A stretch of 64,000 nucleotides of DNA from Mrakia gelida (Eukaryota; Basidiomycota; Tremellomycetes; Cystofilobasidiales; Mrakiaceae): contig BRON01000001.1 of the NCBI GenBank assembly GCA_024345305.1, forward strand, positions 2,976,001-3,040,000, written 5' to 3'. Positions 9,168 to 20,335 of the stretch are shown in pieces. Under the pieces are notes generated by a model. That model was not told the origin of the DNA. It saw nothing but the letters and a program-made list of their open reading frames with translations, and ran no database searches. A program made the position numbers and the translations under genes. Every line of letters begins with the position of its first letter. The first letter of the stretch is position 1.

Positions 9168-9551
9168 TATGAAGATGTAAGGTCTAGCGTCTGGTTCGAT
9201 CTGGAGAGAGAAAGAAGGACTCGTGAGACGCTAGCTTGGTGGTCAAGATGTAGACTATGTATCGAGCTAACCTGGAGAGAGAAAGCTGTAGAAGTATAGA
9301 GAGAGAATATAAGTACACGACTGATGAAGAGAAGGAGAGTAGAAGATGAACGAACAAGGACTCGTGAGACGCTAGCTTGGTGGTCAAGATGTAGACGAGA
9401 GTAAGAAGGGAGGAGAGGGAAGTGAAAAAGGTTAAGGGAATAAGGCAGTGTGCGAAGAGAGAGAGAGCTAGCGAGATTAGAAACTAGAGGAGCGAGCTCA
9501 GCAACCTATTCTACTGTAGAAAAGAAAGAAAGAGATACGCAAATCTTCACA
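9168..9551 (-). repeat. 5' LTR of copia element
   Basis: 384 bp, apparently identical to 3851-4234 (shift of 5,317 bp). It holds the same internal 41-bp direct repeat at 9215-9255 and 9356-9396. On the minus strand an AT-rich ACTTATATTC near 9303-9312 is the best TATA-like candidate for the element's own promoter. Confidence 0.93.
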
Positions 9552-9556
9552 GCTTG
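9552..9556. repeat. Target site duplication, right copy (GCTTG)
   Basis: GCTTG directly after the right LTR, matching 3846-3850. Confidence 0.85.
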
Positions 9557-9861
9557 CTACTTCGAACCTTAATTCAACTAATCCCTAATCAGGACTTCAG
9601 GATTAATGATCGCTGTCGTCTTAGATCATCTGAAACTTCAACGTCTCCGTTCGCTCTCATCTCGAGCGAGTCGGCGCGTGTCGACGAACAGCTTCCACCA
9701 TCTTCCTCGTTCCTCGCGCCACACAGGTTAGGTCAGAAGGAGAATGCATGCATCTGAGATGGATTTAAAGTGTAGCAGAGTAAATCACGCGACGGTGCGA
9801 CAAACAAGACGGGGCGAGAAACAAACGAACGAAGAACGAAACTAAGTCGAGCAGCTGAGAG
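9557..9861. other. Gap between copia element and AIF-like gene
   Basis: About 305 bp downstream of the oxidoreductase stop codon. It holds the 3' flank of that minus-strand gene. I see no gene, repeat or structured RNA in it. Confidence 0.4.
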
Positions 9862-11796
9862 CTACTTCGAAGCAGGGTAGGTCTTGTCAAACATCGGCAC
9901 CAACAACTCCTTTCCCTTCGCCATCGACGTCATGAAAGATCCAACGGTACCGAAGATGGGCAGCTTCGCTGCTCCTCCCTTGGGTCCGACGGGGATCATA
10001 ATCGCGTCAAGAGGAGCGGGAGAGGGCTTGAGGGGGGATTTGGAGATGGTTGCGAGGATGCTGTGAACGAGGAAGAGGTCAAGTCGAAAAGGTGAGTCAG
10101 TAGGAGCACTCAAAGAGAGAAGGGAAGGAGGCGAGACTGTTCGTCGATGGAAGGAGAGGAAGAGGGAGAGAGGGAGGAAGAGGTAGGACGAACTTGAGGG
10201 CGGCAGCACCAGCTTCCGATCCAGCTTTGATCGCGGTCGGTCCTCCTGCACCGGACGAGCAGTCTCCGATGGCGAAGTAGGTCGAAGTGACGAAAGCGGA
10301 TTGAGGGTTGGAGGAGATGATCTGAGCGAGAGGAGAGCGAAGAGCGTCAGAACGAGGAACGACGGAGGAAGCAGACGCGTCGAAAAACGTGAAGACTCAC
10401 TCGCAGGTTCTTGTCGACTGTTATGGCGCCAACCGCGTTGACAGCTCCAAAGTCGTAGGAGGAAACGAGCTTGGTGTTGAGCGTGACTCCCGAGGCGTTG
10501 ACAATGAGGTCGGCTACAAAAGCGAAGAAGAACAGAAGTTCGTCGTTCGGGAAGCGAACGAGACTCGTCGCTATTGAGTGAGAGAGACGAGAAGGAGAGG
10601 TCAGAGAAACTCACCAGCAATGATACTACCATCCTTCAAGATCACGTTCCCCTTGCCAGCGCTCGCAACCTGGCCGTCGACTCGCTGACCGAGAGCGACC
10701 TTGACTCCCTTCGACTCGAGCTCCTTCTGCAGTTTGGTCGAGAGTTTGAGAGGATACTTGTCGTTGAGGAGACGATTCGAGGATTGGATGATGGTGACCT
10801 TCTTCTTGGGGTAGTAAGAGATGATTTCTGAGGAAGGGAAAATACAGGAGGGAGTAGAGGAGGGAAGACGCGTCCAGTCGGAGTCAGCTTCCTTCGAACG
10901 GTCAAGCTCAAGATGGAAATGGGAGTCGAGCTCACCTCCTGCGTACTCGATACCTACGGAACCTCCTCCGATGATGACGATGTTGTTCTGAGCAGTCTTG
11001 AGAGCTTGCTGAGCCTCGACGAAGGGTTTCTTAGCGTCGACGAGGGCAGAAGCGGTTGCGCGCATCGGGAAGCTGTAGGTTGATCCGAGAGCGAGGACGG
11101 AGATCTGAGAGACGAGGAAGAGTAGGAAAAATGTCAGGTTTCGCTTGAGAAGGTACGAGAAGGGAACTGGAGAAAGGGAGGCAGAGTAAACGCACATCGA
11201 AGGCGATGTCTCGACTTTGTCCACCTTCAAGAACCTTGACGAACCCGTTCCCGAGCTCGACGACCCTAGTACCGGAGAGCATGACGTGACGAGATTCTTT
11301 GGGGAAGAAACCTTGGAGGGACTTGAAGGTCTTGTCCTCCCAGCCTGATAGATGAACGAAGTGAACGAGGGAAACAAGTCAGTCGAAGCTCAAACGAGCG
11401 AGACGACGAGCTGAGAAAGCCTCACCTGGTACGACGGCAGCTCGAAGAGCAGAGATTGGCCAGAACTAGAAGGAGAAAGGATCGAGATTAACAAGGAGGT
11501 CAGCTTGGACACCGAAAGGAGGAGTCGAGGCTGGAACGATCAAGGAGATATTCGAACTCACAGCGAACTCGTTGGCGTCGATGAGCACGATTCGATGAGT
11601 GGAAGGAAGTTTGTTCTCGAGAGCTCGAGCCAAACCAGCTCCGGCGGCGGACTGAGAGTAAACACAAGAAAAGGAGAGAAGGTGAGCTCGACGCGAATGG
11701 GGACGGGGCGAAAGCTGGGGAAACGAGACGCGATGAAGACGAAGACGAAAGACTCACTGCTCCTACGATAACGACGTTCTTGAGATCTTTGGACAT
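9862..11796 (-). CDS. AIF/FSP1-like FAD-dependent NAD(P)H oxidoreductase
   Basis: Spliced from the ATG at 11796 (MSKDLKNVVIVGA) to the stop at 9862, about 380 residues in about eight exons. It has two Rossmann folds: an FAD-binding N-terminus (VVIVGASAAGAGLARAL) and an NAD(P)H-binding middle (NIVIIGGGSVGIEYAG). The second FAD motif is FAIGDCSSGAGGPTAIKAG near 10250. This is the layout of AMID/AIFM2 (FSP1) and Ndi1-like flavoproteins that pass electrons from NAD(P)H to quinones. The N-terminus has no clear mitochondrial leader, so a cytosolic or membrane-peripheral protein is more likely than a matrix enzyme. Which quinone or acceptor it uses cannot be told from sequence. An in-frame ATG further upstream (11911) exists but would need an unusual splice, so I prefer 11796. 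Confidence 0.85.
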
Positions 11797-12081
11797 GGTC
11801 GAGAGGGTGAGTGAGACAGTGGGAGAGGAGTAGAAGGATGTGGTTGGGAGGTGAGAGACGAACGAAAACCTGCTGAGGCTGGAGAAGGGTTTTGGAGGCG
11901 AGGTTTGTCAAGCAGGCGTTGGATGAGTCAAGTCGCTTGACGAAGTCGAAACGAGAGATATCAGCAGAGTCTCAGGCTTTCACCTGATTTGGTACCGAGA
12001 AGAGGCTGGTGCTGACTTTCCGAGTGGGGAAGGAGGGGGATATAGTAAGGGGAAGAGGCGAGATCTGGGTCAAGAAGGATG

Positions 12082-12543
12082 TCAGCCCAAAGACGAGGGC
12101 GCCGACCTCTCCGCCTCTTCCCCCAGTCGCTCGTTGCAGACATCGAAGAGGAGGATTTGACCAGAGGACGCCAGCGCCGATAGAGAGCTGGCCTGAGTAG
12201 CGCTGCGTTTAGAGGAGAGAGAGGAGGAGAGGAGAGGGAGCGAAGGAGGGAGGGCTGAGCGAAGGAGCTGGTTGAGCTTTGCTTGCGCCGCCACCTTCCC
12301 CCTCTCACCGTCCAAAGAGGACTCAGGTCGAATGGAAACTGTACTGCTGTGGTTAAGGACTCCCCGTGGGCGTAGAAGAAGGGAGGTGGAAAGTGAAGAG
12401 AGGAGAAGCAGGAGGAATCATGGCTGTGGAGGTCGACTCTCTCGAGCTCACCTTTTTCACCCTTCCTCTTCCGAACTCCCCAGCTGCTCAAGAACCTCGA
12501 GACTGACCGCGAGCTTCCTCGTACGGTCGCTGACAGCTCTCAT
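12082..12543 (-). CDS. Small hypothetical protein, two exons
   Basis: From the ATG at 12543 the reading MRAVSDRTRKLAVSLEVLEQ runs through an intron (donor GGGTGAAA near 12452, acceptor CCACAG near 12347) into SLDGERGKVAAQAKLNQLLRS and SGQILLFDVCNERLGEEAER, ending at 12082: roughly 110 residues, helical and charged, with no membrane span. The splice phases agree, which supports a real gene. I do not recognise the family. A CTGAC...CCCAG element just after the stop leaves open a third exon extending to about 11960. It is divergent from the EF-2 gene, with about 250 bp between the start codons. Confidence 0.45.
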
Positions 12544-12790
12544 CTCGGGTTGATGACTCTTTCTCAACTTATTTTTTCTCGCTTCCGAAACTGGCGAGCT
12601 CGAGTCAGAGTGAAGGCGATCGCCTCGCCGAAGAGCTGCCCATGCTGGTCCTCCCCCCCTTCTTCCTCCTTCCTCCTCCTGAGGCGCTCAACCATCACCC
12701 TCCAGCATCTCATCATAAGCATCGATCCTCCCTGGATCTCATCCCTCGAAGTGTAACACCCTTCGACACCTCCCCCTTCTCGCTTCAACC

Positions 12791-15700
12791 ATGTTCGTCC
12801 TCCTCCCCTCCTCCTCCCTAGCCTGGTTGTTGAGCTTCGAGCTCATCCACCTCTGCCTCTTCTCTCCAGGGTCAACTTCTCAGTAGAACGTGAGCTCCCT
12901 TTACTTCTCTCAGAAATCCTGACCTCGATGACTGACCTCGTTTCTCTATCTTGAACCGCAGAGATGCAAGACTTGATGGGTGAGTGAGCTCGAGCTCAAC
13001 CGGAGGAGGACGTCAACTCGAGCTCATTACAACCTCCTTCCTCTTCTCCCGTGCTTTCTTCTTGAGGTTATAGGGAAACCAACCAATGTAAGCTACTCCT
13101 CTCCCCATCCTCCCACTTTCCTAAGCCTGGGAAGGGGCTCACAGCGAGACCGGAGGTCTCCGTTCCGAGTCGAGCTCACGTCCCTCGCCCCTCCTCCTCC
13201 TCTTCTCTCCATTCATGCCTTGCCGACCCTGCTGATGTTTCGCGTCTACTCTCACAGATCAGAAACATGTCCGTCATCGCTCATGGTGAGTTCTCCTCTC
13301 GGAACCTGCTCTTGCGCTTGCTCCACGAGCTCGACTGAACCGCTCCTCAACTGGCGCTCCCTCTTTCTCTCTTCCCCCAGTCGACCACGGAAAGAGTACT
13401 CTCACCGACAGTCTCCTCGTAAAAGCTGGCTTTGTTGCGGGTTCCCGAGCAGGTGACGCCAGGTTTACAGACACGCGAGACGACGAGAAGGAGAGAGGGA
13501 TAACGATCAAATCGACGGCGATCAGGTCAGTCGCTTCCAACTCCTCCTCGCAAACATCCTGAGCTGATCTTACTTCATTCTTGCAGTCTGCTCTGTGAGC
13601 TCGAGAAGGAGAGCATGGTCCTCGTCACTCAGAAGACCGACGGGAACCAGTTCCTCATCAACTTGATCGGTTTGTGTCCACCTCCCTCCTTCAATCCCTC
13701 TCGCGAGACTGATGTGCAACTCCTTCCTCTCAGACTCTCCCGGCCACGTCGACTTCTCTTCCGAGGTCACAGCAGCTCTTCGAGTCACCGACGGAGCTCT
13801 CGTGATCGTTGACACCATCGACGGAGTCTGCGTTCAAACCGAGACGGTCCTTCGACAGGCTCTTTCAGAACGCGTCAAGCCAGTGCTCATGATCAACAAG
13901 GTAGATCGAGCACTGCTGGAGCTGCAAATCTCGAAGGAGGAGTGAGTTCGACGCTTCGTTCTTCGATTTGAGTGCGAACTGACACCTTCCTCATCTTCTT
14001 ACCCTTTCAGAGTCTACCAGAACTTCCTCAGAACCATCGAATCCGTGAACGTGGTCATTGAGACTTGTCAGTTCCGAGCTCGCTCAACCCTTCTCGACGC
14101 GACTCCTCGCTCACCTAGCTTCCTTTTCGCACCATCAGACCACGACTCCACCGTCGGAGACCTCCAAGTCCACCCTTCCAAAGGAACCGTCGCCTTCGGC
14201 TCTGGGCTCCAGGGTTGGGCCTTCACGCTCAACGTCTTCGCTTCGAAGTACAGCAAGAAGTTCGGTGTCAGGAAGGAGACCTTGATGGAGAAGTTTTGGG
14301 GAGAGAACTACTTCAACCCGAAGACGAAGAAGTGGACGAAGAAGGGGACGACGGAGGACGGGACGAAACTCGAGCGAGGGTTCAACTTGTTCTGGTGAGC
14401 TCTGTCGCCTCGTCTCGTCTCGTCTCGTCTCACACTTGCGACTCCGACGTCGATGACTGACTCAGATCGACTTCGGTCGTTTGCAGCATGGATCCAATCT
14501 TCCGAATCTTCGAGGCTTGCATGGCTGAGGGTTCCAAGGAGAAGCTTTGGGTTCGTTTCGTTCTCCTTCTCCGTCCTCGACGCGTTCCCTTCGTTTGACC
14601 CTCGGTTTCCCTCACAAAACAGGCGATGCTCGACAAACTCGAAATCAAGCTCCCCACCGCCGAACGAGAACTGGATGGGAAACCTCTTCTGAGGATGGTC
14701 TTGAGGAAGTGAGCGCATCGCCCGTCTCTCTTCTGTTCGACGCGTCTTGATTGAGAACTGACCTTCCTCCCTCAACACCTCCTCGCGTCCCAGGTTCCTA
14801 CCCGCTGGAGACTCTCTTCTTGAGATGATCGTCATTCATCTTCCTTCGCCTGTCGTAGCTCAGAAGTACCGAGTCGAGACGCTCTGTGAGTTTCCTTGCC
14901 CCTTCTCGTTCGAGAGCGCAGTGAGTCGTCGCGAACTCACTCGCGTCTCTCTTTTTCCCCTTCAGACGAAGGACCCATGGACGACGACGCAGCAGTTGGG
15001 ATCAGAGACTGCGATCCGAACGGACCTCTCATGATGTATGTTTCCAAGATGGTACCTACAACGGATAAGGTGAGGGCCCCGTCTCTTTTCTCGCTCTCGT
15101 TCTCACCTTCGTTCGATCGCTGACTCTCGATCTCTTCACAGGGACGGTTCTACGCTTTCGGACGAGTCTTCAGTGGAACGATTCGATCCGGTCCCAAGCT
15201 GAGAATCCAAGGTCCCAACTACGTTCCTGGTGGGAAGTCGGATCTCTTCATCTCGAGGTGAGTTGCCGAACGAGGCGAGGAGCGAGTTGAAATCGACGAC
15301 GCGAAGCTGACTCCTCCTCTCCGTCCTCTTCGCTCAGTGTCAAGCGTACGGTCATGATGATGGGAAAGACTGTTCAGACGATCGAGGAGTGCCCTGCTGG
15401 GAATGTTGTCGGTGAGTGAGAAAACAGAGAATAGAGGGAGGGAGCGGGGGAAAGCAGGAGTCGAGGTCGACCTTAGAAGGAACGCTGACTCGCTGAATGG
15501 CGATATCTAGGTCTCGTGGGAGTGGATCAGTTCTTACTCAAGTCGGGAACGATCACCAGCTCGGAGACCGTAAGTTTGAACGACTTGAACAGGGTCACGG
15601 CAAAGAGGCTCGGACTGATCCGCTTTCCTCTTCTCGCCTCGTTCGCTCCAGAGTCACAACATGAAGGTCATGAAGTTCTCGGTTTCTCCTGTGGTTCAGA

Positions 15701-17654
15701 TTGCCGTCGAGGTCAAGAACTCAAACGATCTTCCAAAGTAAGATTCTTGTCTCAAACGGTCGAAGTTCTGATCTCAACTGAAACTGACCTCGTTGTTTCC
15801 TCGACAGACTCGTCGAAGGTCTGAAGCGTCTCTCCAAATCGGATCCAGCAGTCCTCGTATCAGTTTCTGATACAGGCGAGCACATCGTGGCTGGTGCGGG
15901 CGAGGTGAGAGTCCTTCTGGTCGGCGGCAGAAGGAGACGATGCGAGTGTTGACCTTCTTCGCTCCCCTCGATCCTTCGACTCTCTCAGCTTCATCTCGAA
16001 ATCTGCCTCAAGGACCTCGAGGAGGAGCACGCCGGAGTCCCTCTCAAACGATCTCGACCCGTTGTCACCTACAAGGAGACTGTATCGGCCGAATCCTCGA
16101 TGGTCGCTCTCTCGAAGTCTCAGAACAAGGTGAGTTGATCTGAGCGAGTCGAGGCGAGGACGAAGACGCGAGCCGACGTCTGGCCTTCCTCCTTCCCCTC
16201 TTTGCGATCTCTCCAGCACAACCGAATCTACGCAAAAGCACAACCTCTCTCGGAAGAGCTTATCCAGGACATCGAGCTCGGGAAGATCGGACCTCGAGAT
16301 GACTTCAAGGTTCGAGCTCGAGTTCTCGCTGACGAGGTGAGCTCGTTCGTGCCCTCTCTCCCCAAGCTGTCTCGTCGCTGATCAACGTCGTGATCTCTCT
16401 CCCCCTTCCCAGCACGGATGGGACGTTACCGAAGCGAGGAAGATCTGGTGCTTTGGACCGGACGGAGGAGGACCGAACCTGTTGGTCGACTCGACGAAAG
16501 GAGTGCAGGTCAGTCGCAATCTAACTCGGCTTTCCTTTCCGGCCTCGAGCTCGATTCGAGAAGCTGACATTCCTCGCTTGCTATCTATCCAGTACCTTCA
16601 CGAGATCAAGGACTCATGCGTAGCTGGGTTCCAGTGGGCGAGTCGAGAAGGAGCGGTGATGGAGGAGACGATGCGAGGAGTTCGACTAAACGTAATCGAC
16701 GTGCTCGTGGGTTCAGCTTCTTCCAGCCTTTCTCGACCCGTTCCCTCGAGTGGAGCTGAGCCTTTCCCTTGTGTCTCTCCCAATCCAGCTCAACTCCGAC
16801 GCCATTCATCGAGGAGGAGGTCAGATCATCCCAACTCTGCGACGCGTGTGTTACGCCGCTACGCTCCTCGCCGATCCTGGAATTCAAGAGCCGATGTATC
16901 TCCTCGAGATCCTCTGCCCCGATACTGCTCAGAAGGGTGTCTACGTGAGCTCGACCTTCTTTCTCTCCTCTTCTTCCCGCATTCGCAGACTCACACACGC
17001 GCTGGTTCTTGTTTTGCTTTCGCACCAGGCTTGCCTCCTCAACATCCGAAAAGCCCACGTCTTCTCGTCGGAACAGCGAGGAAACGCTCCTCTCGTGACG
17101 ATGAAGGCTTATCTGCCTGTCTCAGAGAGCTTTGGTTTCCACGATCGTCTCGTGAGTGCTCGTTTCTTTCGTCGATCCATCTCGCAAGCGGTCGACGACG
17201 AGCTGACTCTCTCCCTCTCCGCCCCCTTTTCGGTTTCGTAGCGAGCGGCAACAGCTGGAAGAGCGTTCCATCAGGTCAGCATCCCGTTCTCTTATCCCCT
17301 CTCGAAGCTCGGACTTCAGCCGACTTCCTTCTCTCGCTTTCTCGACGCGTCGCTCATCTCCAGGCCGTCTTCTCCCATTGGGCTCTCATGCCTGGTTCCC
17401 CGCTGGAAAAGTGAGCTCTCTCTTTCAGTCACCCTCTCTCTCCCCTTCTCGAGAAGCTGACTACGTACCTGGTGCTCTCGTCGCGCAGAGGATCGAGCCT
17501 CGAGTCGCTGGCAATCAACGTTCGAACGCGAAAGGGATTGAAACCTGACGTGAGCACGCTCAGCTTCTTTCTCGACGGGAGATACGTACTAATATCCGCT
17601 TGTTATCCTGCTACGCAGATACCGACTCTCGATATGTACTACGACAAGCTCTGA
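12791..17654 (+). CDS. EFT1: Translation elongation factor 2 (eEF2)
   Basis: GTPase that moves the ribosome along mRNA by one codon per cycle. About 840 residues in 25 or more exons. The start codon is split: AT at 12791-12792, intron 12793-12869, then G followed by VNFSVE. Visible motifs: P-loop AHVDHGKST, switch [14 protein letters not shown] preceded by the Thr of RFTDTR, switch [14 protein letters not shown], and the tip of domain [15 protein letters not shown] with the His that is converted to diphthamide. The C-terminus reads ...[16 protein letters not shown]. All G-motifs and the diphthamide loop are intact, so it should be functional and the target of the diphthamide pathway. Introns are 50-120 nt with CTGAC branch sites; one donor is GTGGGT (near 16708). 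The gene symbol follows yeast usage. Confidence 0.96.
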
Positions 17655-17954
17655 TCGAGGAGCGAGGATTCATGATCTTCAAACTTCGCGACGCGCGAAG
17701 AGAGGATCGTTCCGAGATGCCCACCTTTCTGGAAAGGTCCCAGAAACGGGTCAAGCGAGCTGCTATCTCGGTATGACACGTTTTGATACCCTGCTTGATC
17801 GATGGAAGAGAAGAGAAAGGTCAAAATAACGAGCGCGGAGGAGATCGGACTTGGACGGCGAGAGAGTCGTAGATTTTTGCGCGAGAACGCTTCATTTTTG
17901 CGAGCCTGTGACTTCGAGATTGATAGAGCCGGTCAGATCACCCCCAGATCAACC

Positions 17955-19842
17955 ATGGCAACCACCTCCCCATCGCAGAGGAAGGTCAGGGAGGGTCGGC
18001 GAGGCCAGCTGGGGAAAGGGAAGGAGCAGAGGTCCCTCCCAACGTCCAACATGGCTCAAACTCCTACTTACAACGGGAACTACGCAATCCCTCCTCTTCA
18101 AAAGGACCTGGACTACACCTCAGATCTCGTCCTGCCCGCTCTAGTCGCTTTCGTCTCGTTTGGATTGGTCTCGGAGGTTGCGACCGTGAGCTCCTCCTCC
18201 TCCCTTCCGTCGCTTGCTCTCTCTTATCCTTCGCTAACATCCCCACCCACCCCTTCACCTTTTTGTTGCATCTTAGCCTGTGCTCGGCTCGGTTGTTCGA
18301 CTTCAAGCTCACTACTCTCCTCTCGTTCGAGTCGTTCAAACGTCCGATGCTCAAGCCAAAGCCGTTCCTCCTACTCGTCCGACCTCCATCTTCAGCATGA
18401 TCAAGAGGGTGAAGAGCAAAGAGGGATGGGCGGGTTTGCATAGAGGTATGTGTACAGTCTATTCGAGAGCTCAGCAGTGGGAGCGAGCGATCTGGAGGAT
18501 GAGAGTAGCAGTGGGAGGAAGGAGATCAAGAAAAGATGGTCGAGCTCACCTCCTTCCTTCCCTCTCTCTTCCGACAAGGTCTCTGGCCCTACCTTGCCTC
18601 GAACCTCATCATCCCCGCCGTTGCAGGGTTCATCATGCGGTACAGTGCAGCCTCAGCACCCAAGACCTACCAACAGGTCGTCGGAAGGGCTGCTTTGAGG
18701 TCAGTTTCCTCCTCCTCGTCTCGGATGAGCTCCGATCCTCCTTCCCTCCGCTGACCTTGCTCTTCCCTCCCTTTGTTTCGACTGACTTCGACTCTGCAGG
18801 CTCACTCTCATCTCTCTCGCCACTACCATCCTCACTCTCCCCTTCACCGTCTTCATCAACCGGTCAGCTCGCTCCTCTCAGCCCTCCTCGTCCGCTGAGC
18901 TCGAAGCTGAACCCCTCTCGCTTCGCCTCTTCCCTCCCTCGCCAGATCCGTCGCTCATCCCGGCCAAGTTCCCACCTCTCCCCTCAAGGCTGCCCGAGTC
19001 GTTCTCACTCCCTACGAGCGATCCCCTCTCGTGCTCTACAAGGCTCCTGGACTGCTCGCTGGTGTCTTCCTCAAGGTTCGTTTCGTTTCTCGTCCTTCCC
19101 TCCTCCTCTTCGCGTCGCGAACGAACTCTCACTCTCTGCTCCTTCCTCTTTTTCTTCACCTCGCCAATCAGGCTCTCTGGAGCACCGTCGTCGTCAACGG
19201 ATTGAAGGCTCTCGTCGCCGTCCAGCTCCTCGAGACTCAGCGAGAGGGAGGAGGGCTATGGATCGTTGCTTTCTCTCTTTTCCAAGCTGCTTCGACTTAC
19301 ATCCTGTCAGTTTGCCTCCCTTTCGAGCTGTCGAGTCTTCTCAGAAGACGCAGAACGTAGCTGACTCGATCTCATCGTCTTCGGAACGAGCAGCTGCCCT
19401 CTCTCCGTCCTCATCGTTCGTCTCTCGATCCAGAAGCAAAACGGAGCGCCATCCCTCCCCAGCTCGACTCAGGAGAAGATCGAGACCGTTGCGGTTTCGT
19501 CGGAGGAGAGCGTCATTACGCTTCGAGGAGATGAGAAACCACCCTACACTGGACTTTTCGTGAGCTCGAGATTGAATTCCACGCGACTCGCTCGTCCTTC
19601 TTGCTCGCAGACTGACCTCGCTTGTCTCGCTCGACCATAGAACGCGTACCGAACTATCCGAGAGGAGGAGGGAGCTGGGAAGCTCTACTCGGCTTGGGGA
19701 ATGGTGAGTCGTCGTCTTGTCTTTGCTCTCGTTGGGGACCAAGACGTCGAGGTCGAATTGAAGGGAAGAGTCTGACCTCGTCCTTTCCCTCCTGCTCTTC
19801 TTCTAGACTCTCTTCTCCGCGCTCCTCGAGACCTTCGTGTAA
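17955..19842 (+). CDS. Mitochondrial carrier-family-like protein
   Basis: Spliced reading of about 390 residues with around six hydrophobic stretches. It carries degenerate carrier repeats: SMIKRVKSKEGWAGLHRGLW followed by PYLASNLIIP, and later PLSVLIVRLSIQ with YTGLFNAYRTIREEEG then GKLYSAW. These resemble the PX(D/E)XX(R/K) and (K/R)EEG...LY(R)G parts of SLC25 carriers, but the first-repeat signature is poorly kept. That degeneration is typical of outer-membrane members such as Ugo1 or MTCH-like proteins, so transport activity is doubtful and no substrate can be proposed. Start: ATG 17955 (MATTSPSQRK) or, equally possible, the in-frame ATG at 18051 (MAQTPTYNGN). The stop TAA is at 19840-19842. 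The 300 bp between the EF-2 stop and 17955 contain no other gene. Confidence 0.7.
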
Positions 19843-20335
19843 ACGCAGCAATTACTCGTATCAGTATAACGACGATCTTGATGACCCTTTCACCTCTTGC
19901 AGAGCCCACGACGAGAGAAGGGAGAAAGAAAGGTGAGCGTCGCGAGACCAGCTTCGTCTCGAGAGTTCAGGAACGACCGAACGCACGAGAACTGACTTCT
20001 CCCCTCTATATGCCCTTCGGCTCGTAGATTCAGCTCGTACCTGCCGTAAATCAGGCACTCTCTCGCTTGCCGTCGAGCGACGCGTTGTTTCGACTTGCAA
20101 TTTCAGGTGAGCAACCTCGCTCCTTCCGAACTTCATTTCATCTCTTCTTACTCATCTGGCTTTGTTTTCCGTCTTGCGTAAAAGACCTGTAGCCAAGCAA
20201 GGCCGGTCTAGGGAAGTCGACCTTACAGCACGTCGCTCTTCATGCGCTCTGCTCAGCCTTCGCGTCGAGCTCATAAAAGCTCGAACGGAGGGTCGACTCG
20301 TTCTCTTCCAACCACCATCACCTCTCGACTCAACG
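19843..20335. other. Intergenic, carrier-like gene to S41-like gene
   Basis: About 490 bp between two tandem plus-strand genes. It should contain the carrier gene's 3' UTR and the S41-like gene's promoter; the last 60 bp are CT-rich (TTCTCTTCCAACCACCATCA). No other feature is seen. Confidence 0.4.

Larger units (their letters stand above)
3851..9551 (-). mobile_element. Full-length Ty1/copia LTR retrotransposon
   Basis: The element is 5,701 bp, bounded by two 384-bp LTRs that appear identical base for base, and flanked by GCTTG duplications. On the minus strand the order is 5' LTR (9168-9551), primer binding site, gag with zinc knuckle, aspartic protease, in-frame UGA, integrase, reverse transcriptase, RNase H, a G7 polypurine tract and 3' LTR (3851-4234). 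Integrase before reverse transcriptase defines Ty1/copia (Pseudoviridae-type) rather than Ty3. Identical LTRs, clean target duplications and long open frames indicate a recent insertion that may still be competent, apart from the UGA. It sits between the 3' ends of two convergent genes and disrupts neither. The coding frames contain no introns, in strong contrast to every host gene around. Confidence 0.95.
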
